NCBI GenBank assembly: GCA_020638795.1
Contig: JACKHW010000007.1
Coordinates: 124,001-188,000, forward strand
Direction: 5' to 3'
From: Planctomycetota bacterium
Lineage (GTDB): Bacteria > Planctomycetota > UBA1135 > GCA-002748355
DNA length: 64,000 nucleotides
Part shown: one piece after another, positions 15,494-23,914 of the stretch
Layout: every line of letters starts with the position of its first letter
How positions within the stretch are numbered: the stretch's first letter is position 1
Notes under the pieces: model-generated
Seen by the model: only the letters and a program-made list of their open reading frames with translations
What the model was told of the DNA's origin: nothing
Database searches by the model: none
Program-made: the position numbers and the translations under genes

Positions 15494-18400
15494 TCACCGC
15501 ACGAAGTAGATCGGGGAATCGACGACGGGGCTGGTCACGCCGTCCGCAGTCATCAGGACCTCCCAGTACGCCGAGCCTGTGAGATCGGAGATGTCCCCGA
15601 AGTCGAGGATCAACTTGCCGGTCTCGTGCTCGCACACGCCCTGCATGAGCGTGAGCTCCGCCTCGTAGCGCGTGGCCTTCTGGTAGATCCGCCACCTCGC
15701 ACCGTCGATCGTGCTCGTGTCGAAGAGGAATCCCGTGACATCGCGCACGGTGACGCGCACCTGCGTCGTCTCCCGCTTCACGTAGTACGGGATCACTTGA
15801 TCGGTGGCTGTCATGTTCGTCCTCGCTGTGCGATCGATCCACTCTTCCCACGCCCCCACCCGCTCGAGGAACGCACGCCCGCCTGAGCCGGTCGTCGAGC
15901 CGCCACCCTCGCGAAGCGACATCGCCTCGCCGGTCACGTTGAGCACACGGTTCGTGGGGCGATCCACCTTCGAGCGTGCATCACGTGGGGCCATGCCCTC
16001 GCCAGGCACATCAATCTGAAGCAGGGTCGGAGGCAGCCCCAGCTCGACGCCTGCATCACCAAGGCCCATGGCCTCACCTGCAACCGACAGCTGCAGACGA
16101 TCCCCCACACGCAGGCGCAGAGGCCCCTCACGGGCGACCATCGCCTCACCCAAGACGCTGATCGTCGTGGGCGCGACAGGGAACGTCTCGACCTGCCTGA
16201 TCGACACCCCCTCTCGTGGAGCAATCGTCTCACCGGGCAGGTCCAGCACGCGATCCGTGTAGCGCAGGATCTCGAGGTCGCCCTCGCGAAAGGCGATCTT
16301 CTCGCCCTGCGTGGGGACACCTCCGACGCGCACATTGCCATCAGCCATGGCCAGCGCCTCCCCTGGAACGTCCACGAACTTCGCCGGCGCAATGATCGCG
16401 CGCGCGGCGTGGTTCTCCGGAATCAGGAACGCTGCATCGAGCTTGTGCGTGTAGACGTTCGACGTGTGGTTCGGCAAGACTCCGGCGAGATAGGTCTCGA
16501 TCACGTCCCCGATCGCCGCCGTGGCTTCATCGCCGAGGAAATCCCTGCAGAGATCCGTCGCGACTTGCACCGCACCGAGTGCCCAAGACGGGTTGAGCGA
16601 ACTCCCGAAGATGTCTGTGAAGAGCACGCGCTTCGGATCGTCGTACCAGTCCTCCGGCGGGTTTTGGCCGTAGAGGTAGCTCTCGTTCTGGTCCGTGCGC
16701 TTGCCCGGGTAGTGCATGAAGTACGCCGCTGCCGGGATGCCGTTGCGCAACCTCCAGCAAGTGCGCAGCCACCACTGTGCGGCCAACGCACAGAAGATCA
16801 TCGGCATCGCGTTGTGCCGCTTTCTGCGCACGATGCGTGCAGCGAGGTAGTAGCCCGGCAGGCCTCGCGAGAAGAACCACGTCGAACTGAACTCGTTGTA
16901 GCAGTGGCGTGGATCGCTGCCCGATTCTGCGTCCCAGTGCGTCCACGCATGGCCGTTTCGTACGTGGTCCCAAAACTCTTGGTACGGCCCTTTGAGGTCC
17001 TGGTCGAAACGATCCTCGATCCGGCGCTCGAGCGCGTCTCGCAGCGTGTCGTCGACGACTTCGTAGCACCAGGCGGTCGTCATCTCGTACCGGCCCGACC
17101 GATATGGCCTGGCGCTCACGTTCTGGTGATCTTGACTGACGCTGCGCTCGTGGAGGTAGCACGATGCGATCAGCTCGCTCAGATCGACCCAGTGATCGTC
17201 GATGTCGTCGAGCATCGCGAGCGTCGGGATCATCACGGCTTCGCAGTGCGCCGGATCCCAAGTCATCAGCTCGGTCGGATTGCTGTGCTGGTAGGGGTTG
17301 TAGAGCGAGCCGAACGGGTCCTTCCCGAAGTGCTCCGCATCCCCGATGTTCTTCGTGACCGTGAGGTGGTCACGCATCGAGTACATGTAGACCTGACCCG
17401 GACCGTCGTACGGGTGGTCCTCGGCACGCCAGAAGCGCGAGGTCGGCGTACGGCTTCCCTGCGAGTCTTTCGTCCAGTGCACGTAGTTGAGTGGACGCAG
17501 CGTCTCGAAAATCGCGCTGTAGCCAAGCTCCCAGAGCATGCGTGGATTGCCGCGGCCGACGCCAAGCAGCTCCGTCAGGTGCGTGTTGCCGAACGCCTCC
17601 TTGCCGCCGCTCGAGCGCGGATCGAGGTAGTTCGTGTTTCGCGGCTGCGAGAAGATCGTCGCGGTCGTGCGATTCGCAAGGTAGCCGAGGAAACCGAACT
17701 CCGAACTCGCATCCCAGCGATGCGCGAGGAAATCGCGGCCTTCCGCGCCCCATTCATTGCGCAGCGGCCACCAAACGTCGAATGCGCCAACTCGCCCCTG
17801 GAAGAAGTCTGGATCCGCGAGCGCCTTCACCGGGTAGTACGCGCCGTTTTCGAAGTCCGTGAGCTCGGACGTCGACGCACTCACCGGCATGACCGTGAAC
17901 GTCAGTCGCAGCGCCTGTGAGTCGCCGAGCTTCGTGTTGTCCGGAACGAGTCGGATGACCTGCCGCAGAACACCGTTGATCGTGCGGAACGTCGGCTTCA
18001 GGTCACGCCAGAGCCCGTACTCCGCTCGCACGATGGCGGAATTCGCGACGTTGCCCGCAGGCACCGAGATGAAGATCTCCGGCAGCTGCGTCGTCAGCGC
18101 AGTCGTGCGCTGGTCGTGCCAGACGAAGGCCGCTGTCACCGTTGTGCGCGAGAGACCGGGCCATCGGTACGAACGCACGATCCAGTGACCGCCGGATGGC
18201 GAATCGAACGCCCCTCCGTGCCACTTGTGGCGACCTTCGGACGATTCGACCTGTTGCCAGTTCGAGATCGTGTATTCGCGCGTGCCGCAGTGAAATCGGA
18301 TGTCCGCAGCATCGATGTCGGCGATGCCATCGGTGACCGACGAAAAGCGAGGTGCGCCGGCGAGCGATCCTCGCGACAGCCGCACGCCCTCGAGCATCTC

Positions 18401-18730
18401 GCCGGCAGCGAGGCTGATCCCACGAATGTGCACACGGCGTAGGCGTCGACCGAGGCGCTCTCCGAGGATCGCGCTCCCGATCTGAGGGCCGACGCGCACG
18501 ATCATCGGATCGTTCTCGCGGAAGATGAAGGAGCCGTCCTCACGCTCCGGCCATGGCATCTTGGCGCCGATGGGCCTCCATTGCCCATCGACAGCCTCAT
18601 CCATGTTGCAGTTCGCCAGCGTCACGTCGAAGTCAGGGACCTCGATCGGGACGGGCCAGTTGTCGAGACTTGTTGGCCCTTCACGAGCAGCCAACGCCTC
18701 GCCTGGAACGTTGAGGACGACGTCAGTCAC
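15494..18730 (-). CDS. Very large phage-borne protein: α/α-toroid-like body with PGEA repeat tail, 1078 aa
   Basis: GTG start at 18730, one base past the upstream stop. The body (~residues 80-780) resembles the β-barrel plus α/α-barrel plan of YetA/exo-polyuronate lyase-like (RIFT barrel) proteins: Trp- and Tyr-rich strands, then helices with SRGLPGYYLAARIVRRKR and WWLRTCWRLRNG. A motif of the type V-x-G-E-A-M-x-x-R-E-G occurs once at the N terminus (~8-18), then in a tandem array from ~788 to 942. The last ~135 residues form a small β domain of tail-fibre type. It sits before terminase on the same strand with three other putative virion genes. A virion-bound polysaccharide depolymerase is my best reading; catalytic residues are not identified. 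Confidence 0.45.
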   Translation of the reverse strand: MTDVVLNVPGEALAAREGPTSLDNWPVPIEVPDFDVTLANCNMDEAVDGQWRPIGAKMPWPEREDGSFIFRENDPMIVRVGPQIGSAILGERLGRRLRRVHIRGISLAAGEMLEGVRLSRGSLAGAPRFSSVTDGIADIDAADIRFHCGTREYTISNWQQVESSEGRHKWHGGAFDSPSGGHWIVRSYRWPGLSRTTVTAAFVWHDQRTTALTTQLPEIFISVPAGNVANSAIVRAEYGLWRDLKPTFRTINGVLRQVIRLVPDNTKLGDSQALRLTFTVMPVSASTSELTDFENGAYYPVKALADPDFFQGRVGAFDVWWPLRNEWGAEGRDFLAHRWDASSEFGFLGYLANRTTATIFSQPRNTNYLDPRSSGGKEAFGNTHLTELLGVGRGNPRMLWELGYSAIFETLRPLNYVHWTKDSQGSRTPTSRFWRAEDHPYDGPGQVYMYSMRDHLTVTKNIGDAEHFGKDPFGSLYNPYQHSNPTELMTWDPAHCEAVMIPTLAMLDDIDDHWVDLSELIASCYLHERSVSQDHQNVSARPYRSGRYEMTTAWCYEVVDDTLRDALERRIEDRFDQDLKGPYQEFWDHVRNGHAWTHWDAESGSDPRHCYNEFSSTWFFSRGLPGYYLAARIVRRKRHNAMPMIFCALAAQWWLRTCWRLRNGIPAAAYFMHYPGKRTDQNESYLYGQNPPEDWYDDPKRVLFTDIFGSSLNPSWALGAVQVATDLCRDFLGDEATAAIGDVIETYLAGVLPNHTSNVYTHKLDAAFLIPENHAARAIIAPAKFVDVPGEALAMADGNVRVGGVPTQGEKIAFREGDLEILRYTDRVLDLPGETIAPREGVSIRQVETFPVAPTTISVLGEAMVAREGPLRLRVGDRLQLSVAGEAMGLGDAGVELGLPPTLLQIDVPGEGMAPRDARSKVDRPTNRVLNVTGEAMSLREGGGSTTGSGGRAFLERVGAWEEWIDRTARTNMTATDQVIPYYVKRETTQVRVTVRDVTGFLFDTSTIDGARWRIYQKATRYEAELTLMQGVCEHETGKLILDFGDISDLTGSAYWEVLMTADGVTSPVVDSPIYFVR
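15905..16378 (-). repeat. Protein-level tandem repeat array (PGEA[ML]xxREG), six core copies
   Basis: Within the 1078-aa protein, the segments starting at ~residues 788, 831, 859, 883, 908 and 932 share the core [V/L]-[P/L/A/T]-G-E-[A/T/G]-[L/M/I]-x-x-[R/A]-[E/D]-[G/A]. There is a degenerate copy at ~805 (QGEKIAFREG). Spacing settles to 24-28 residues. The matching DNA shows the recurring word gcctcgcc on the plus strand. The same motif occurs once at the protein's N terminus, and once (VLDVPGEIVNLNE) at the end of the 120-aa protein at 27487-27849. Confidence 0.75.
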
Positions 18731-18731
18731 A

Positions 18732-19202
18732 TCACGTCCACATGTAGCCGAAGATGTGACCGTCGATGTGGTTCAGGACCAACGTGCCGCCGTCACCGAT
18801 GATGTCCTGGCCACCGTTGAACGGTCGCAGGTCCTTGATCCCCCACACTCGGGCGGCATCGACGGTGCTCTCGATGTAGAGCGCGAAGCGAATCTGACGA
18901 CCTGTCGGAATCGTGCCGAAGTCGATCTGGCCGCCATTGGCCCATGCCGTCTTGTCAGCGTCGATCGACTGGATCGTGCGGGTCGGCACAGCAATGCCAC
19001 CGGACACCGTGTAGCCACCGCCGAGAGCGATCTCGGAGGCCTTCACTTGCCCCCACGTGAGGTGCGTCGTCGGTTTCGTCGTGTCGTAGTCGTAGCTCGG
19101 CGTCAGCAACGCACATCGTGCGCCGAGCTGAGCACCCGATGTGTCGGGCCAGCCGAGTTCGCCGAAGACTCCGGATGCAGCTCCATTCTTGTAGACAGCC
19201 AT
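18732..19202 (-). CDS. Putative phage structural protein, 156 aa
   Basis: Start ATG at 19202 after the stop of a 61-aa gene. A β-rich, Gly/Thr/Asp-rich protein without Cys clusters or signal (GGYTVSGGIAVPTRTIQ, GGQIDFGTIPTGRQIRFALY), ending in a strand pair (LVLNHIDGHIFGYMW). This composition is usual for tail-fibre, decoration or head-fibre proteins. It lies between the two very large proteins and is closely spaced with both. Function inferred from context only. Confidence 0.5.
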   Translation of the reverse strand: MAVYKNGAASGVFGELGWPDTSGAQLGARCALLTPSYDYDTTKPTTHLTWGQVKASEIALGGGYTVSGGIAVPTRTIQSIDADKTAWANGGQIDFGTIPTGRQIRFALYIESTVDAARVWGIKDLRPFNGGQDIIGDGGTLVLNHIDGHIFGYMWT

Positions 19203-19206
19203 GTCT

Positions 19207-19392
19207 TCACTCTCCCGTCTCGAGGTATTCCTCGATGGTCTTGACGCAGCTACGGAGCACTTCGAGCACGGTCTCGACCGTGCCCTCGAGGCGTGCATCG
19301 TTGAGCTGAATCACGGCTTTGTCGGTTGTCGTGTTTGCGTCGACTTGGAACCTCGATCCGTCGACGAGCGCACCTGTGTTGATCCTTCCCAT
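19207..19392 (-). CDS. Small phage protein, 61 aa
   Basis: Compact acidic protein: a β-like start (MGRINTGALVDGSRFQVD), a central strand (AVIQLNDARLEGT) and a C-terminal helix (VETVLEVLRSCVKTIEEYLE). It is 4 bp before the next gene and 11 bp after the 749-aa gene, so it belongs to the same transcript. It may be a chaperone or a small virion component for the large neighbours (inference). Confidence 0.5.
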   Translation of the reverse strand: MGRINTGALVDGSRFQVDANTTTDKAVIQLNDARLEGTVETVLEVLRSCVKTIEEYLETGE

Positions 19393-19403
19393 CGTTCCTC
19401 CCT

Positions 19404-21653
19404 TCAGATGATCCAGCGCATGCGCTCGTGGTCCTGCCGAGGCTTGACCGCGTCGAGCTTGCGCATTGAATCCTTGAGTGCCTTCTCCGCGAGATACACC
19501 GCGTGCGGGTCGTAGTTCGCGAACTTCACTTCACCGAAGCGGCCCTTCGCGACGAGCTCGAGCACCGTGGTGCACCAGTCCGCAGCCCAGTTGCACTCGC
19601 AGTAGGTGTAAGGCCCCTTGTTCGGCTGGTCTGAGACCGCGACGTTGTCCATGAACCGCGTCGCCGGCGCGATGCTGTTCGAGTTGTACGGCCACTCGAT
19701 CGCCTTGACGACGCGATGCACGTCCCCGACGATCAGCGCCTTACTCACGAAGCGCGTGAGGCAGGCAGCGACACCTCGCTCGAATCCCTCGAGTAGCTCG
19801 ATCGGCACGGCCGCCATCGCATCTGCGTCTGAGCGAATGATGTCCGGCATCAGGACCATGCCTTGCGCCGCGAGCGTGTACTGCCAGTCGGGCGAGAAGT
19901 ACTTGCCGGGCAATGCTCGATCGTCGGGCGGTTCGATCATCACCGTCGCTGGCTTGCGTTCCGCCGCAGCCGTGATCATTGGCGTGAAGTCGTCGATGAG
20001 CTTCGCCTTCTTCGCCGACCTGAGCGCGTAGTCGAGTTTGTCGTAGACGTGCACGCGCTGTGCGAACCGCAACGGGATGCGCTTGTCGCCGGTGCACGCG
20101 TAAGCCATCCCCATCGAGTGCTCGGAGCGGAACGACCGAATCGCGTCGAGCTCTGGTCCGGCCTCCGGGTAGCCGTTCTCGTCGAGGCGTTCCTCGGCGA
20201 GTCGTTCGCACAGGTAGGCCGCGACCTCGTCTTCGATCAGATCGCGCAACCACGGTTCGCCCGTCAGCAGGTAGCTCGTCGTCAATGCGTTGATCGAGTG
20301 GTGCTGGAGATCTCTCGGGATCATGCCGCCAGCGCGATACAGCACGTCGCCTTCCTTGAGGCCGAAGCGATCCGGGCTGATCGATTCGCGCGGGTGTGGC
20401 TCCTGTGTGCGGAAGACGCCGTGCGGATGCAGCTCGTGGTTGACGCACGTGCCGTCGGGATACCGCCAGTGCGAATTGCGCCCTGCGTCCCACTTCACGG
20501 ACCACAGCAACGCGTGGAGGTTCTGCGGCTGCTCGATCGGACCTCCGTAGATCACGGATGCCGAGTGGATGCCGAAGTCGCCCTGCCCGCCCGAGCGGCC
20601 CGGATACGTGTCGACACACAACGGGTTCGCAGGACGGCTGAAGACGTTGAGGTGTCCTCCCCGCGCCACGAACTTCAATCGAGCGAGCTGCTCGTCGGTG
20701 ACTGGATCAGAGAAACGGTATGCCCGACCGACCTGCGGTCCGACCGACCCGAACGGAGGCATGGCGGCAGCCATCACCTCGCGCGCGGGAGCGAGGTAAT
20801 GCGCACCGACCTTCTGGTGCTTGGCGGCCTCGCGATCGGCGCCGACTTCGAAGAAGCCCTCGAAGATCATCGGTGTCGCCGGCCCGATGAGCTGCGGTCC
20901 CTGCAGGACCACGACATCCGAGTCGCCGTCCTCGTCGAGGTCGAGGACCTCGCCGCCGCCGCGTTCGATGCAGTTGACGGCGCAGACACCGACGCCCTTG
21001 GGCACGCGCAGCGCGATCATCGGCATCTCGAACGACGCCGGAGTGTGCAGCGTGCGCGCCGCCTCGACGGGGTTGTTCGCACCGCCCATCGTGCCCTGCA
21101 CGCGAAGCACCCAGCGAACCAACGGCGTGCCCTCTGTCAGGTAGAAGTCACAGAAGCCGTATGCGGGTGCCGCCTTGTTGCCGGTTGCGAACGGGAGGAT
21201 GCCCTCGAATCGCACGATCCGCTCGAGCGGAGACTTCCGCACCTCCGAAAACTTCGTCGCGTGCCAAAGAGCGTCGCCGAAGTAGAAGCCCGATCCTGCG
21301 ATGCGCGGATCGGTGGCCGGCATCGGACCCGCTTCGTCGGGATCGATCTCCAGCTCGAGGCGGATCGTCTCGATACCGCAGGTAAGCCCCCGCAGCAGCA
21401 GCGGCCGGAACGGAATGCCGATCCTCGGCAGGTTCGGCGCTTCGACGGGTCCGAGGCAGCCAACGAGCTCCTCACCCGTGGGCGAAGTCCCCTTCAGGCG
21501 GTAGCTCTTGAGAGGATCGCCGAAGTCGATCGGATAGAAGCAACGCCACACGTTGTGCGGCGTGGATGGACGGTCGGCAACGACCTTGACTGTCGGTGGT
21601 GCGCGCATGCGGGGCTCCGCGGGTCGCGCACGTTGAAGCTGGGAGAAACGCAC
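19404..21653 (-). CDS. Large phage-borne α/α-toroid-like protein, 749 aa
   Basis: GTG start at 21653. The N-terminal half (~residues 25-340) is strand-rich with GFYFGDALWHATKF and LTEGTPLVRWVLRVQGTMGG, compatible with a RIFT-type barrel. The second half is helical with HSINALTTSYLLTGEPWLRD and FRSEHSMGMAYACTG, which looks like an α/α-barrel as in YetA-like exo-lyases or six-hairpin hydrolases. It has no signal peptide, which argues for delivery in a virion rather than secretion. First gene of the right-hand structural block. It resembles the 1078-aa neighbour in plan, but lacks the PGEA repeats. Substrate and active site unknown. Confidence 0.45.
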   Translation of the reverse strand: MRFSQLQRARPAEPRMRAPPTVKVVADRPSTPHNVWRCFYPIDFGDPLKSYRLKGTSPTGEELVGCLGPVEAPNLPRIGIPFRPLLLRGLTCGIETIRLELEIDPDEAGPMPATDPRIAGSGFYFGDALWHATKFSEVRKSPLERIVRFEGILPFATGNKAAPAYGFCDFYLTEGTPLVRWVLRVQGTMGGANNPVEAARTLHTPASFEMPMIALRVPKGVGVCAVNCIERGGGEVLDLDEDGDSDVVVLQGPQLIGPATPMIFEGFFEVGADREAAKHQKVGAHYLAPAREVMAAAMPPFGSVGPQVGRAYRFSDPVTDEQLARLKFVARGGHLNVFSRPANPLCVDTYPGRSGGQGDFGIHSASVIYGGPIEQPQNLHALLWSVKWDAGRNSHWRYPDGTCVNHELHPHGVFRTQEPHPRESISPDRFGLKEGDVLYRAGGMIPRDLQHHSINALTTSYLLTGEPWLRDLIEDEVAAYLCERLAEERLDENGYPEAGPELDAIRSFRSEHSMGMAYACTGDKRIPLRFAQRVHVYDKLDYALRSAKKAKLIDDFTPMITAAAERKPATVMIEPPDDRALPGKYFSPDWQYTLAAQGMVLMPDIIRSDADAMAAVPIELLEGFERGVAACLTRFVSKALIVGDVHRVVKAIEWPYNSNSIAPATRFMDNVAVSDQPNKGPYTYCECNWAADWCTTVLELVAKGRFGEVKFANYDPHAVYLAEKALKDSMRKLDAVKPRQDHERMRWII

Positions 21654-21802
21654 CGTGACACACGACGACCGGTGCGGTCAAGCTCGCGCGCAAAATTTTT
21701 TCGACATCTCGCCCAACCCCTCCCTCGGCGCAGCTTGCCGACTTCGAAGTGCGCTCCTAAGCTCCATGATTCCTACAGACTCAAGTCGAGAGACGTCAAG
21801 CA

Positions 21803-22397
21803 ATGAAGTTCGTGCTAAGAATCGCAGCGACGCTGCCGCTCCTCACCTATTCGCTTTCGCACGTAGCCTGTGTCATCGCTCTTCGCGATGCCTACACCTC
21901 AGTCGCAGTTCGGACCGGGAATTCCAGACTGCAATTGCTCCCTCAACTGGACCGCCGGCGCACCAGCAAACAGCGGCGGCGCGGGCACTGGCTGGCAGCT
22001 TGAGCTAACGAGCGTCAATCAAGAAGCTGGAGGCTGCGACAACGACGCACAGCAAGTTTGTCAGGTTAAGGTCAAACAGTGCTCATACGTTGCGGATTTC
22101 AAAATCACATTTCACGGTGCAGTTATCGGCGGAATGCCATTTGACGCCTACGTGAAGTTTAGCCACCTGTACGCCTCACCAGATGGTGGCTTCACCGCTG
22201 CAGGAACTTGCACGCAGGGAGACCCCGATCAAAGCGCAACCCAGCCGATGGTGATTCGTGCAGATTGCAACTCCACTTCCCCAACCCTGTCCATTGAAGT
22301 CACCACCTGTGCCGTCGATGGCGATCCAGCGGGAGCGGGTGCTACGACGTGGGCGTCAGAAGAGTGGGGCTTCTTCTGCCAAGAGTGCGGTCTATGA
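21803..22397 (+). pseudogene. Exported Cys-rich protein with apparent frameshift (cassette 2, gene 1)
   Basis: Frame starting at ATG 21803 gives a signal peptide (MKFVLRIAATLPLLTYSLSH) but loses sense soon after. A second frame, open from 21867 after a TAG at 21864, carries the mature protein from PTPQSQFGPGIPDCNC onward, with 10 Cys and a final FFCQECGL. Joining the two near 21867-21885 restores a normal exported protein of about 195 residues with an LFA cleavage site. The alternative is a GTG start at 21870 with no signal peptide. The architecture, ending in CxxC, parallels the first gene of cassette 1. The 3' end overlaps the next ATG by 4 bp. Confidence 0.55.
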
Positions 22398-23290
22398 GCC
22401 GCATTACGGCACTCGTTTTGATCCCAGCCTTCGCCGTCGGGTGTGGGCTGTGGATCTACCGTATCGCAGCGGATCCTTCTACCGCAAGCGATGAAGTGAG
22501 CAAGGGCGATTTAGCCTCACCTACCGCGCTCGAAGCTGCAGAGCAAGTCTCACAGCGAGCCGCGCCGAATTCATCAGGCACGTCGCGCGTGTCTGCGTCT
22601 CGTGCGAATCCATCCGCGCGTACACAGCCTGCCAACACTTTTGAGAAGCGACTGCAGTCCCTCAGAGGGATCGCCATTGGTCGGAAGTTGACCGAAGGCG
22701 AGTTGGCCAAGGTACGGCTAGCACTCTCAAGTTACGTTTCTGATAAAAGCAATCTAGAAACAAAGCTACTTGCACGACTCGAAAAGGCCGACAGCCAAAT
22801 GGCGATGGCTGAGATTGACGGCCACATTGCACGCACTCAGCATTTCCGTGTGATTTATACGCTTGCCGAAGCGGCTTTCACGCGTGGGGAATACCTTGTT
22901 GTCGGTTCGAATCATGCGAACCCGATGGGCGTCGAGGGCGAGGGCAACTTCGTCACCGCAAGGCTCGACGACCAGGCGAGCGTAGTCGTTCCTGTGCCGT
23001 GGACAAGTGACGAACAACTTCGTGCGCTACGATCTATCTCGCAACAGCAATACGCAGTGCGCAACGAATATGCAGCAACAGATTGGAACGAGCTGCCTCT
23101 CGAAGTGCGTAAAACGCGATTCATGGAGGATCAAGAGGCTCGCAAGCTGCATCGCGAGATCTCTCTCGATAAGACAATTTCCTGGAAAGAACGTGCGACA
23201 AAGCTGAAACAGCTTGAGTCAAAGTTCATCGACGATGGGATTCGCGTGATCGAGAGTTCCTACCTTGCGGAAGGAAAACGTCTCCACTAG
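22394..23290 (+). CDS. Membrane-anchored protein of unknown function, 298 aa (cassette 2, gene 2)
   Basis: ATG at 22394 lies in the stop of the Cys-rich gene. N-terminal anchor SRITALVLIPAFAVGCGLWI; a Cys sits at the end of the helix (AVGC), so a lipoprotein is possible. A Ser/Ala/Asn/Thr-rich linker follows to ~residue 80, then charged helices (LETKLLARLEKADSQMAMAE), a GEYLVVG centre, strands (SVVVPVPW) and a long helical end (WKERATKLKQLESKF). Same overall plan as the 249-aa protein of cassette 1. More A/T-rich than flanking phage genes. Its end overlaps the convergent 108-aa gene by 4 bp. Confidence 0.6.
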   Translation: MSRITALVLIPAFAVGCGLWIYRIAADPSTASDEVSKGDLASPTALEAAEQVSQRAAPNSSGTSRVSASRANPSARTQPANTFEKRLQSLRGIAIGRKLTEGELAKVRLALSSYVSDKSNLETKLLARLEKADSQMAMAEIDGHIARTQHFRVIYTLAEAAFTRGEYLVVGSNHANPMGVEGEGNFVTARLDDQASVVVPVPWTSDEQLRALRSISQQQYAVRNEYAATDWNELPLEVRKTRFMEDQEARKLHREISLDKTISWKERATKLKQLESKFIDDGIRVIESSYLAEGKRLH

Positions 23291-23613
23291 CGCGAGTCGA
23301 TGAGCCCGCGGTAGTCGACGGGCACGTCTTCGAACCTCCACGACTTGCCTGTCGCAGGGTGGGTGTCTCGCCATCGCAGACACGCGATGTAGCGGTTTGC
23401 GATGGCCACACGGAGCGACTCCGTAAAGGACTCACGGAAGTCGCGTCGTAGAAGTTCCGCCTCGTCACGGATCGTGCTGGCGACCCGCCGGACGCCGTTC
23501 TTCGCTATCGGGTCGAGGAAGTGATGTGGAGGCACACCGTCCCACTCGATGCGAGCTGGCTCGCTCCGTGCCTGCCGAGCCTTCTTCCCGATGGTCTTCG
23601 TGACGATGGGCAT
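23287..23613 (-). CDS. Phage protein of unknown function, 108 aa
   Basis: ATG at 23613 overlaps the end of the interrupted replication-type gene (TGATG), so it belonged to the same transcript before the IS66 insertion. The sequence is basic and helical with WDGVPPHHFLDPI, a long charged helix (ASTIRDEAELLRRDFRESFT) and WRDTHPATGKSWRFED. No family recognised. Expression may now depend on readthrough or a promoter in the IS. Confidence 0.55.
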   Translation of the reverse strand: MPIVTKTIGKKARQARSEPARIEWDGVPPHHFLDPIAKNGVRRVASTIRDEAELLRRDFRESFTESLRVAIANRYIACLRWRDTHPATGKSWRFEDVPVDYRGLIDSR

Positions 23614-23834
23614 CAGGCGCTCCGTTCGGTCTTGGAAGGCGCAAGGCGCCCTCGCCGACGTGTGGCATCCGCGAGGTCGTCACGCCATCCGTAGTTGCCT
23701 CTCCGAAGGAAGCTCGCGAGAAGACGCAGAGGATGCTTCCCGAACTGCGCGTGCGTGAAGAGCAGGTCGAAGTCCTCGACGCTCATGCCCTCAGAAGCCA
23801 GCGCCTTCGCGCGCTGGAAGCGCTCGTCGTCGTT
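23613..23834 (-). pseudogene. 3' part of replication-type phage gene, cut off by IS66
   Basis: Bases 23834-23613 encode 73 residues (NDDERFQRAKALASEG to the stop). They join in frame to the 5' part at 26185-27036 if the IS66 element and one copy of the 8-bp target repeat are removed. The apparent start of the open frame at 23864 lies within the IS terminal repeat and is accidental. The fragment is helical with a Gly/Arg-rich end (LRRGNYGWRDDLAD). Confidence 0.85.
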
Positions 23835-23842
23835 GAAGATTC
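23835..23842. repeat. 8-bp target-site duplication, left copy (GAAGATTC)
   Basis: GAAGATTC directly abuts the left IS66 terminal repeat and is repeated exactly at 26185-26192 beyond the right terminal repeat. Eight bp is the duplication length known for the IS66 family. Confidence 0.95.
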
Positions 23843-23914
23843 GTAAGCACCCGATAGACCCCACCCTTGATCTTCAGGGCCGATTCGGTGCAGCGCGCCG
23901 CTGCCGTTCGGTCG

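Noticed and set aside
16409..17920. 503-aa plus-strand open frame opposite the 1078-aa phage protein
   Set aside because: Composition (Val/Arg/His-rich, no motifs) and the coherent minus-strand operon mark it as a shadow.
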